64,000 nt of DNA from Clostridiales bacterium (GTDB lineage: Bacteria; Bacillota; Clostridia; Saccharofermentanales; Saccharofermentanaceae): assembly GCA_017550385.1 (NCBI GenBank), contig JAFZPJ010000052.1:53684-117683 (forward strand), given 5' to 3'. A program made the translations under genes and the position numbers. This document shows positions 34,533 to 42,922 of the stretch, piece by piece (the stretch's first letter is position 1; every line of letters begins with the position of its first letter). The notes under the pieces are model-generated. The model made no database searches, was not told where the DNA came from, and saw nothing but the letters and a program-made list of their open reading frames with translations.

Positions 34533-34561
34533 TTGCAAATCACCGCTTATTCATTTATACT
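34533..34561 (+). promoter_or_regulatory. proS promoter
   Basis: TTGCAA (34533-34538), 17 bases, TATACT (34556-34561). TTAGGAG lies before the proS ATG at 34599. Confidence 0.7.
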
Positions 34562-34598
34562 ATTCTGCGACTTTATTATTTATTAGGAGCAGATGTAA

Positions 34599-36293
34599 AT
34601 GAGAGTTTCCAAACTGTTTATGGCTACACAGCGTGAGATCCCGGCTGATGCCGAGATCCCTTCACACCAGCTGATGCTTCGTGCGGGTCTTATCCGCAAG
34701 GTAGCATCGGGTATATATTCGTTCATGCCTCTGGGCTACCGCACTTACAGGAAGGTCGAGAACGTCATCCGCGAGGAGATGGACAAGGCAGGAGCACAGG
34801 AGCTCATCATGCCCGCACTGCTTCCCGCTGAGGTTTACCAGGAATCGGGAAGATGGGAGAAGTTCGGTCCCGAGATGTTCCGTCTGTCTGACCGTGGCGG
34901 CAGAAGCTTCTGCTTAGGCCCGACGCACGAAGAGCCCTTCACTGAGGCAGTAAGAGACACCATCAGCTCTTACAAGCAGCTGCCTGTAACTCTCTATCAG
35001 ATCCAGCATAAGTATAGAGACGAGAAGAGACCGAGATTCGGAATCATGAGAGGAAGAGAGTTCGTCATGAAGGACGCTTACTCCTTCGACGTTGACGAAG
35101 CAGGTCTCGACGAGTCCTACGACACAATGTATAAGGCATACAGATCAACCTTCGACAGGCTCGGCCTCGATTACACCGTAGTCGATGCAGACTCCGGCGC
35201 GATGGGCGGCTCCGGCTCACAGGAGTTCATGGTCAAGAGCGAAGTCGGCGAAGACGGCATCTGCTACTGCGACGAGTGCGGCTATGCTGCAAATGAGGAG
35301 AAGGCAGGCTGCGTTACTCCGGCACAGGACAATGCGGAGATGCTCGAGATAGAGAAGATCCACACACCCGACGTCAAGACGATCGAAGAGCTCGTAGGCT
35401 ACATGAACTGCGGCGCAGACAAGTTCGTCAAGACGATCCTGTATAACATCGACGGCAAGATCGTTGCAGCAATGTGCCGCGGCGACCGCGACATCAACGA
35501 GACGAAGCTTGCCAACCTCTACGACGCTACCGAGATGGAGCTCGCAGCTTTCGTTGACGTGGAGAGAGTAACAGGCGCGAAGGTAGGCTTTGCAGGCCCT
35601 GTCGGACTCAAGGAGAAGATCGACATCGTAGTAGACAGCGAAGTGTCCGTGATGAGGAATTTCGTTGTCGGTGCGGATGAGACCGACTACCACCTCAAGA
35701 ACGTAAACATCGGAAGGGATTTCGAAGCTACGACTATCGCAGACATAAGAAACGCCGTAGAGGGCGATACCTGCCCCAAGTGCGGCAAGGGCAAGATGAA
35801 GATGGCAAGAGGCGTCGAAGTAGGCCACATCTTCAAGCTCGGCACAAAGTATTCCAAGGCGCTGAACTGCGTCTATCTCGATAAGGACGGCAAGTCCAAC
35901 CTCGTTGTAATGGGCTGCTACGGCATCGGCGTCGGAAGAACGCTCGCTGCCATCATCGAGCAGCACCACGACGACAACGGCATCATCTGGCCCGCAGAGG
36001 TCGCACCTTACAAGGTCATCGTCGTTCCCACAAAGGTTAACGACGAGGAGAACATGGGCCTCGCAGAGAAGATCTACAAGGATCTTCAGGACGCAGGCGT
36101 TGAAGTCCTGATCGACGACAGGAACGAGAGACCAGGCGTCAAGTTCAAGGACGCTGACCTCATCGGCATCCCGCTCCGCATAACTGTCGGAAGACGTGCA
36201 GGCGAGGGCATCGTTGAAGTAAAGAGAAGGGATTCCGCCGAAGCATTCGAGATGACGGCTGACGAAGCCATTGCTGCTGCAAAGGAGATCTGA
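34599..36293 (+). CDS. proS: Prolyl-tRNA synthetase, bacterial type
   Basis: ProRS charges tRNA-Pro. The 564-residue protein has class II motif 2 ([18 protein letters not shown]), motif 3 ([17 protein letters not shown]), [10 protein letters not shown], and between them the YbaK-like editing domain (about 220-390) that clears Ala-tRNA-Pro. The C-terminal anticodon-binding domain begins near IIVPTK-like strands ([11 protein letters not shown]). Length and order are typical. Its stop overlaps the transglutaminase gene in TGATG. Confidence 0.97.
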   Translation: MRVSKLFMATQREIPADAEIPSHQLMLRAGLIRKVASGIYSFMPLGYRTYRKVENVIREEMDKAGAQELIMPALLPAEVYQESGRWEKFGPEMFRLSDRGGRSFCLGPTHEEPFTEAVRDTISSYKQLPVTLYQIQHKYRDEKRPRFGIMRGREFVMKDAYSFDVDEAGLDESYDTMYKAYRSTFDRLGLDYTVVDADSGAMGGSGSQEFMVKSEVGEDGICYCDECGYAANEEKAGCVTPAQDNAEMLEIEKIHTPDVKTIEELVGYMNCGADKFVKTILYNIDGKIVAAMCRGDRDINETKLANLYDATEMELAAFVDVERVTGAKVGFAGPVGLKEKIDIVVDSEVSVMRNFVVGADETDYHLKNVNIGRDFEATTIADIRNAVEGDTCPKCGKGKMKMARGVEVGHIFKLGTKYSKALNCVYLDKDGKSNLVVMGCYGIGVGRTLAAIIEQHHDDNGIIWPAEVAPYKVIVVPTKVNDEENMGLAEKIYKDLQDAGVEVLIDDRNERPGVKFKDADLIGIPLRITVGRRAGEGIVEVKRRDSAEAFEMTADEAIAAAKEI

Positions 36294-37834
36294 TGATCCT
36301 TACGAAGATAACATCTGCTGTTCTGACACTGACGTTCGGCATGGGCATGAACCTTGCCGATATCGATCTGGCGGCTAAGCAGGCGGCGGAACAGGTCAAG
36401 GCCTCTTCCAAATACCTGGATTTCGAGCCTGCCGACTTTACCTCCTACGATCTCACCACGTTCCGCGGCGACAAGATCACGGTAAGCGTCGACGGTCCGA
36501 ACTTCTGTGTCGACTGTGACTGCAGCGATGACATTATCTTAGGACTCTACGATGCCGAGTACTTCGAACTCATCACGAAGACTGACATATTTACCGAAGG
36601 CACGTTCTCGGTGGATTTTACGGATGACATGGAAGAGGACGTTCTCTACATGATCAACGTCTCCTACGTTATTGAAGGCGTCATCATCGACGCTTACAGC
36701 AACTACGTCATCCTCTACGACGGAGACATCGAATTCTTCAAGACTCCCAACTACGACTACAATCTCGAATCTACCAAGGAGCTCTGGACGGACGATGCGT
36801 CTCTGCTCGAGCTCACCAAGCCCCAGAACGACGTCGAGAGCGACGACCCGGTCGTTATCGGCTACTCCAACGACATCGTCGGCAATGCGAAGGACGACTG
36901 GGAGAAGGTATTCAGGATCTATTCGTTCATCACGACGCAGATGTCCTACGACGACATCCAGATCGAAGACGATCTTACCTGCTATCAGGACGGCGCGAAA
37001 TGTCTCATCCGCCGCCGCATCGCGATCTGCGAAGGCTTCGCTAACGTCTTCGTCGCACTCTGCAGGGCGCAGGGCATCCCGGCTGCCGTTCAGTTCGGCA
37101 TCGGCTGCGGTACATACGAGAGCCTCATCGACGTCGACGAACTCGAATCGACCGATTCGGATCACGCCTGGGCTGCGGTATGCCTTGACGGCGAGTGGTA
37201 CTACCTGGATCCGACTTTCGATATCGGCAGTTACTACGAAGGCGATTCCTGGGATGACGGATACATCGACGAAGTCAACTCGGGTTATGCTTTCTATCTC
37301 CTGCCGCTCGAAGCGTTCTCGTTCGACCATAAGATCCTCGATGCCGATACGATGCACGGAGTGGAGGAGACGGGTTCCTGCGGTACCAACGCCACATACG
37401 AGATCTCCAGGGACGGCACCCTTACGATATACGGCAGCGGCGAGATCAAGATGCCCGAAGGATGCAACGGCTTTAACAAGGTCGTTTTCGACCCGGATTC
37501 GAACATAACATGCATAGGAGAAGATTGCTTCATAGACTGCGATCTCATTACCATGGTCATACTTCCGGACACGGTCACGAAGATCGATGACGGGGCCTTC
37601 TATACCTGTGAAGACCTGGAGTATGTCTATATCCCCGAAGGAGTTACATACATCGGACAGGAGGCCTTTGATTTCTGCGACGAGCTCGCATACATCAGGG
37701 TGCCTGATTCGTGTACCGAGATAGGCAACTGGGCTTTTGACGACTGCGGCAGGCTCTACATAAGCGTCCCTGCAAGCCTCAAGGATTTCAATGACAACTA
37801 CTATCTTGATCCGATGTACGTTGAAGTACGATAG
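36293..37834 (+). CDS. Transglutaminase-like protein with leucine-rich repeats
   Basis: The 513-residue protein begins with a short hydrophobic segment (possible uncleaved signal, about 1-20). Residues about 200-310 form a transglutaminase-like domain with the triad Cys246 (AICEGF), His291 (SDHAW) and Asp306 (YLDPTFD). A bridge domain follows, then BspA-type leucine-rich repeats (about 400-490: LPDTVTKIDDGAF, EGVTYIGQEAF, CTEIGNWAF). Such surface proteins act as peptidases or protein cross-linkers. It lies directly between proS (overlap) and an ABC ATPase gene (no gap). Confidence 0.9.
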   Translation: MILTKITSAVLTLTFGMGMNLADIDLAAKQAAEQVKASSKYLDFEPADFTSYDLTTFRGDKITVSVDGPNFCVDCDCSDDIILGLYDAEYFELITKTDIFTEGTFSVDFTDDMEEDVLYMINVSYVIEGVIIDAYSNYVILYDGDIEFFKTPNYDYNLESTKELWTDDASLLELTKPQNDVESDDPVVIGYSNDIVGNAKDDWEKVFRIYSFITTQMSYDDIQIEDDLTCYQDGAKCLIRRRIAICEGFANVFVALCRAQGIPAAVQFGIGCGTYESLIDVDELESTDSDHAWAAVCLDGEWYYLDPTFDIGSYYEGDSWDDGYIDEVNSGYAFYLLPLEAFSFDHKILDADTMHGVEETGSCGTNATYEISRDGTLTIYGSGEIKMPEGCNGFNKVVFDPDSNITCIGEDCFIDCDLITMVILPDTVTKIDDGAFYTCEDLEYVYIPEGVTYIGQEAFDFCDELAYIRVPDSCTEIGNWAFDDCGRLYISVPASLKDFNDNYYLDPMYVEVR

Positions 37835-38536
37835 ATGTCATACATAGAATTCCGCAACGTATCCAAGATATATAAGACGGGTTCGGTCGAGGTCCACGCC
37901 CTCGATAACTGCGAGTTCTTCATCGAGAAGGGCGAGCTCTGCGTCATCGTAGGACAGTCGGGTGCGGGCAAGACCACGCTCCTGAACATCCTTGGCGGCA
38001 TGGATCATCTTACGACCGGCCAGGTCTTCCTGGACGGCAGGGAGATCTCCGCTCTGCAGACAAAAGAGCTTGCTAAGTTCAGAAGAGAGAACGTCGGGTT
38101 CGTGTTCCAGTTCTACAACCTGATATCCAATCTCACGGCTTATGAGAACGTCGAGATGGCGGCGCAGCTCGTCAAGGATCCGATCGACTGCGACCTTCTC
38201 ATGAACGAAGTGGGCCTGGCTGACAGAAGGAACAATTTCCCCGCGCAGCTGTCGGGCGGCGAGCAGCAGAGAGTCGCGATAGCAAGAGCGATAGCCAAGA
38301 ACCCCAAGCTTCTTCTCTGCGATGAGCCTACCGGCGCTCTGGATTACCAGACGGGCAAGCAGATCCTTCACATGCTCCAGCATCTGTCGACGGACAAGAA
38401 GATGACGGTCGTCATCATTACCCATAACTCGGCGCTGACCGCGATGGCAGACAGGGTCATCAGGGTAAAGAACGGCAAGGTCATAAGCAACGTTATCAAC
38501 ACCAACCCCGTGAACGTGGATAACATCGAGTGGTAA
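37835..38536 (+). CDS. ABC transporter ATP-binding protein, MacB/LolD type
   Basis: The 233-residue ATPase has Walker [10 protein letters not shown] (40-48), the signature [14 protein letters not shown], Walker [13 protein letters not shown] and the H-loop IITHN. The sequence class is that of MacB/FtsE/LolD ATPases that pair with FtsX-like permeases, and the next gene, four bases on, is such a permease. The pair probably moves or acts on cell-envelope substrates mechanically rather than importing solutes. The start abuts the previous stop. Confidence 0.95.
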   Translation: MSYIEFRNVSKIYKTGSVEVHALDNCEFFIEKGELCVIVGQSGAGKTTLLNILGGMDHLTTGQVFLDGREISALQTKELAKFRRENVGFVFQFYNLISNLTAYENVEMAAQLVKDPIDCDLLMNEVGLADRRNNFPAQLSGGEQQRVAIARAIAKNPKLLLCDEPTGALDYQTGKQILHMLQHLSTDKKMTVVIITHNSALTAMADRVIRVKNGKVISNVINTNPVNVDNIEW

Positions 38537-38540
38537 GCTC

Positions 38541-41500
38541 ATGGGCCTTTACTGGAAACTCATATTCAGATCGATCAAGGACAGCCTCCCGAGGTTCCTC
38601 GCGATATTTGCCATCATATGTCTCGGAGTAGGTTTTTTCTCGGGACTCAAGGCTACCACGCCGTCATTCTATAAGACGGCCGAAGAATACATAACGGACA
38701 CCAATCTCTACGACTTCAGACTGCTCTCGACGATAGGCTTCGACGAAGACGACATAACGAGGCTCAAGGCTTCGACCGGCGCCGACGTATGCGCGGGTTC
38801 TGTCTACTGCGACGCGTTCGTCTACATGGACAACAAGCCCGACGGAGTCACGATAAGATTCCAGTCGATCACACCCGGCATCAACGACGTCGTGCTGACG
38901 GCGGGACGCATGCCCTCCGCTCCGAACGAGATCTTAGGCGACGCGTTCCAGATGAGCGAGGACTACATCGGATCTACTGTAACCATCGCCACCGAAAACA
39001 AATCCGGCGCCATCAAGGAGATGTATCTGGGCGAGTACAAGATCGTAGGTCTTGCAAGATCGCCCCTGTTCATGAACTTCCAGAGAGGCACCACGAGCGC
39101 GGGTACTGGTAAGCTCGTGTTTGTCGTTTTCGCGCAGGAGGATGCGTTCGACTTCGAGTATTACTCGGAGGTCTACCTGGGTTACAACAATTCTCCCGTA
39201 CCGTATTCCGACGAGTACGATGCATGGGCTGATGCGAAGGCGGACGAGATAGAACCGGTACTCGATCAGATAATCATGCAGAGATTTACCGGCCTCATCG
39301 AAGACGGCAGGGAAGAGATAGACGACGCGCAGGCTGAGTTCGATCAGGAGCAGTCAGATGCCAAGGATGAACTGGCGGATGCGAAGGTCGAACTGGACGA
39401 TGCGCTCAAGGAATTGGAAGACGGCCAGAAAGAATACGACGACGGCGTCGCAGAACTGAATGACGCTTGGAAGCAGCTTCAGGATGCAAAGTCCGAACTC
39501 ACTTCCAACAGCGTGCTTCTGGGCGCCGCGAAGAATAAACTCGACAGCGCCAAGTCGGTATTGGACAGCACGAAGCAGCAGCTGGATGATGCAGCGACGC
39601 AACTTGATGCAGGCAAACAGGAGTTGGATAATGCGCAGGCTTTAATCGACTCCGGTCTTGCCCAAATTGGAATAACCGCTGACCAGCTTCCCGCGCAGAT
39701 TGAGACGCTTAATGCATCCAGGGAACTGGTGGAAGGCCAGATACTTCAGCTCATGCAGTACGAGGCGCAGGGCGTCGACGTAAGCGTCGAGATGAGCCAG
39801 GCCAATAAGAATCTCGAACAGATCGAAACTATGCTTGATATATGCAATGACTTGTCTTCCGGTATAACAGCACTTGAGGAAAACAAAGCCGCTTACGAAG
39901 ATGCCAAGGCGCAGTACGAAGACGGCCTCGCGCAGTATAACCAGGGCTATGCCGAATACCTGCAAGGTGAAGCTGAATATCAGGCGGGTCTCGCACTCTA
40001 TAACGACGGACTCGACAAGTACAACAAAGGTCTCGAAGACTATAACGAAGGCAAGGCAAAGCTCGATGAAGCGGCGCAGGAATTGGAAGACGGCTGGGCT
40101 GAATACTACGACGGTCTCACGCAGTATAACAACGGCGTGAGCGCGCTCAATTCAGAAGCAGTCATCCAGGCTTCGATGCAGATCGACAACGCTTATGTCC
40201 TTCTCGATGCTGTCAAGGATCCGGATACGTACGTGCTCGGAAGAGACACCAATGTGGGTTATGTCTGCTTCGATAACGACGCGCAGATAGTCGACGGCGT
40301 CGCGTCAGTGTTCCCGGTGTTCTTTTTCGCGATAGCGGCGCTGGTATGCTCGACTACAATGAGCCGCATGGTAGCAGACGAACGAAGCCTGATAGGAACG
40401 ATGCGAGGCTTGGGTTACACCGAACTTGCGATCGTCATGAAGTATGTTATCTACTCCGGCAGCGCCGCGGTACTCGGATGCGTGCTGGGCTATCTCGGAG
40501 GCGTAAAGCTGTTCCCGTGGGTCATCTGGGAAGTGTACAGGATGATGTACGGCTTTGCCGACGTTACCTTCAGGAGCAGCACGCTGATGTTCGTGATCGC
40601 GTTCATCTTCGCGCTCATCTGCACGGTCGGCGTCACGGTCATGACCTGCGTATCCGAGCTCAAGGGAATGCCCGCGGAACTCATCAGACCGAAGGCACCG
40701 CCGCCGGGCAAGAGGATCTTCCTCGAGTACATCGGCTTCATCTGGTCGAAAATGCGTTTCCTCCACAAGGTCTCCGCACGTAACGTCTTCCGCTTCAAGA
40801 GGAGGATGTTCATGATGATCGTCGGCATCTCGGGATGCACCGCGCTGCTCATCACTGCGTTCGGTCTGTACGATTCCATATGCAACGTGGTCGACGACCA
40901 GTACGACAACATAATGAAGTTCGATATCGACATCACATACGAAGACACGTGTACTGAAGCTCAGATCAAAGAGTCTGCCGAAGCTGCGAATGCGAAGTAC
41001 GGCATCAATGCGGTCTCAGGTCTCGTCATGGTCGAATCCGCGAAGAACGACGGCGGCGGATACATTAGAGACGTCAGCCTGTTCGTATCTGACGAAGAGA
41101 CGATGAACGATATCTTCGGCCTGCGCGATTACAAGACGGACGAACTGATGACGTGGCCTGCCGACGGCGAGGTAGCGGTAAGCTCCAAGATGGCCGAGAA
41201 GAACGACATCAAGGTCGGCGACGAGATCAAGATCCTGATTGGCGACGACGAGACGCCGGTTTACTTCAAGGTCGGCAAGATCTTCATCAACTACACGTAC
41301 CACTACGTCATGATGACCCCCGCGACTTATACACAGGTTACGGGTCTGGTGTACAAGCCTGACGAACTCCTCGTCGAGTTTGACGACAGCATAACGGCTT
41401 CGCCTTACGATTATGCAAACTATATCGCAAGCAATTACGACGTCAAGATATGGTCGGTAACGGATGATTCGCGCCTGAGCTTTGCGAACACGATCGAGAG

Positions 41501-41903
41501 AATGAACTACGTCATCATCCTCGTCGTATCCTGCGCTGCGGCACTCGCGTTCATCGTGCTGTTCAACCTCAACAACATCAATATCACAGAACGTATCAGG
41601 GAGATCGCGACGCTCAAGGTCATGGGCTTCTACAGGAACGAGACCGGCGCATACGTCACACGCGAGAACTTCATCCTCGTTCTCATGGGATACCTCGCGG
41701 GAATACCTCTGGGCATCGCTCTGCACCGCTTCGTCATGGCACAGATCGAGATGGACATCGTAACGTACGACGTCAGGATATCCGTGCCGAGTTTCTTCTA
41801 TGCACTGGGAATGGTATTGCTGTTCTCGTTCATAGTCGATGTCATCATGCGAGGCAAGATCGAGCAGATCGACATGACGGAGTCACTCAAGAGCATTGAA
41901 TAG
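38541..41903 (+). CDS. FtsX-like ABC permease with a long extracellular coiled coil
   Basis: The 1120-residue protein has one membrane span near the N terminus (about 15-38), an extracellular domain, a coiled-coil region of nearly 300 residues (about 250-545: repeated DDA, KELEDGQKEYDDG, YNEGKAKLDEAAQELEDG), three spans (about 590-700), a second extracellular domain, and three spans at the C terminus. This is the architecture of large Clostridial FtsX/YknZ-like exporter permeases that may reach into the cell wall. It pairs with the ATPase four bases upstream. A palindromic 3' element follows. Confidence 0.92.
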   Translation: MGLYWKLIFRSIKDSLPRFLAIFAIICLGVGFFSGLKATTPSFYKTAEEYITDTNLYDFRLLSTIGFDEDDITRLKASTGADVCAGSVYCDAFVYMDNKPDGVTIRFQSITPGINDVVLTAGRMPSAPNEILGDAFQMSEDYIGSTVTIATENKSGAIKEMYLGEYKIVGLARSPLFMNFQRGTTSAGTGKLVFVVFAQEDAFDFEYYSEVYLGYNNSPVPYSDEYDAWADAKADEIEPVLDQIIMQRFTGLIEDGREEIDDAQAEFDQEQSDAKDELADAKVELDDALKELEDGQKEYDDGVAELNDAWKQLQDAKSELTSNSVLLGAAKNKLDSAKSVLDSTKQQLDDAATQLDAGKQELDNAQALIDSGLAQIGITADQLPAQIETLNASRELVEGQILQLMQYEAQGVDVSVEMSQANKNLEQIETMLDICNDLSSGITALEENKAAYEDAKAQYEDGLAQYNQGYAEYLQGEAEYQAGLALYNDGLDKYNKGLEDYNEGKAKLDEAAQELEDGWAEYYDGLTQYNNGVSALNSEAVIQASMQIDNAYVLLDAVKDPDTYVLGRDTNVGYVCFDNDAQIVDGVASVFPVFFFAIAALVCSTTMSRMVADERSLIGTMRGLGYTELAIVMKYVIYSGSAAVLGCVLGYLGGVKLFPWVIWEVYRMMYGFADVTFRSSTLMFVIAFIFALICTVGVTVMTCVSELKGMPAELIRPKAPPPGKRIFLEYIGFIWSKMRFLHKVSARNVFRFKRRMFMMIVGISGCTALLITAFGLYDSICNVVDDQYDNIMKFDIDITYEDTCTEAQIKESAEAANAKYGINAVSGLVMVESAKNDGGGYIRDVSLFVSDEETMNDIFGLRDYKTDELMTWPADGEVAVSSKMAEKNDIKVGDEIKILIGDDETPVYFKVGKIFINYTYHYVMMTPATYTQVTGLVYKPDELLVEFDDSITASPYDYANYIASNYDVKIWSVTDDSRLSFANTIERMNYVIILVVSCAAALAFIVLFNLNNINITERIREIATLKVMGFYRNETGAYVTRENFILVLMGYLAGIPLGIALHRFVMAQIEMDIVTYDVRISVPSFFYALGMVLLFSFIVDVIMRGKIEQIDMTESLKSIE

Positions 41904-41981
41904 GCGAGTTACGGCCTTGCTCGTAGCTGGTCCTCCGCGCTTCGCTTGTGCGGAGGCTTACTCGTAAGACCGTTTACTCGC
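41903..41981 (+). repeat. 3'-end palindromic element, copy 2, with a 25-bp core
   Basis: GGCGAGT at the left end pairs with ACTCGCC at the right, and inside lies the 25-bp core (41929-41953) that repeats, inverted, at 31321-31345. The core folds as CCTCCGC/GCGGAGG. There is no T-run, so it is not a classical terminator. It starts right after the FtsX stop. Confidence 0.75.
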
Positions 41982-42010
41982 CTGAGATTTAATCAAGCTG
42001 CGAGAAAGTA

Positions 42011-42760
42011 TTATGACTCGCTATTCATCCAAGTCTGGTGATAATTTTTCCTTCTGTACTCTTCAGGAGTCATACCGGTAGTCTTCTTGAACACCTGGAT
42101 AAAGTGCGACTGCGAAGAGAAGCCGAGATAGTTCGCGATGGACAGGGAAGACTCATCGAGGTGCCTTAACATGCTGCACGCGACGTCGATCTTCTGATTC
42201 CTGATGTAGCGGCTCAATGTAATTCCCATCTCCTGCTTGAACAGCTTCGACAGATAGCTTGAATTAAGAGACAGCGCATCCGCGATCGATTCGACCGTGA
42301 GGCTCTCCTGGATGTGCGAGCGGATGTAGTCTATCGCCATTACGTTGTGACGCGATACGACGTTGCTCTTTGTAAGCTCGTTCATCTTACGGCAGTAGTG
42401 CCTCAAGAGCTCCATCTGAAGCGATACGATCTCAGTATTGGATGTTGCCGAATCGATGAGCTCGATATAGATATCGCTGAGAGTGTATGCGACTGATATC
42501 TCCATTCCGGCTTCGATGCAGAAACGGCTTACGAGAGCTGCGAGAATGGTAGCGTGATATTTGTTGTTCTGAAGATCGTTCGCGCTGAGCTTGCCGAGCT
42601 TCTGTGCCTGGCCGAAGTTCTTCAGCTTCTCTTCGAGTGCTTTTGTATTGCCGCTCGCGACGATCTCGTAGAAATTGATCTCTCTGTTATATGCATCCTG
42701 GCGCGCAGTGGTCTCGCCGTCATCCATAAGCCTCTTTGCAAGTTCTTTCTCTATGTTCAT
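42011..42760 (-). CDS. AraC-family transcriptional regulator
   Basis: The C-terminal 100 residues are two helix-turn-helix units of AraC type (ESLTVESIADALSLNSSYLS, then the signature with SIANYLGFSSQSHFIQVFKKTTGMTPEEYR). The N-terminal 140 residues are helical and not a cupin or receiver domain. It is 249 residues long and follows GGAGGGCGTCGTC. It is divergent from the GH3 gene, so it probably senses a sugar and controls that gene; this is inference from position. A minus-strand TATAAT (42812-42807) is its likely -10. Confidence 0.92.
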   Translation of the reverse strand: MNIEKELAKRLMDDGETTARQDAYNREINFYEIVASGNTKALEEKLKNFGQAQKLGKLSANDLQNNKYHATILAALVSRFCIEAGMEISVAYTLSDIYIELIDSATSNTEIVSLQMELLRHYCRKMNELTKSNVVSRHNVMAIDYIRSHIQESLTVESIADALSLNSSYLSKLFKQEMGITLSRYIRNQKIDVACSMLRHLDESSLSIANYLGFSSQSHFIQVFKKTTGMTPEEYRRKNYHQTWMNSES

Positions 42761-42860
42761 GACGACGCCCTCCGATAGTCAAAAACTCATGTTGTATTAC
42801 CAATAATTATATCGTTTTTTTGATATTTGGGAAAAACATTTGATTAATTTATTTTTTCTG

Positions 42861-42892
42861 AACAAAAAATACAGTTTTTGTTTTACTATAAA
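42861..42892 (+). promoter_or_regulatory. Palindrome and -10 box upstream of the GH3 gene
   Basis: AACAAAAA (42861-42868) and TTTTTGTT (42875-42882) form an inverted repeat over the -35 region, followed by TATAAA (42887-42892). It lies between the divergent AraC and GH3 genes and may be an operator. Confidence 0.45.
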
Positions 42893-42922
42893 GGAAACTC
42901 ACTCAAGAGGGGGATTCTCGAG

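Noticed and set aside
41903-41981. Palindromic element as a Rho-independent terminator
   Set aside because: The stem is followed by mixed sequence, not a T-run, and the core recurs with fixed position after another gene.
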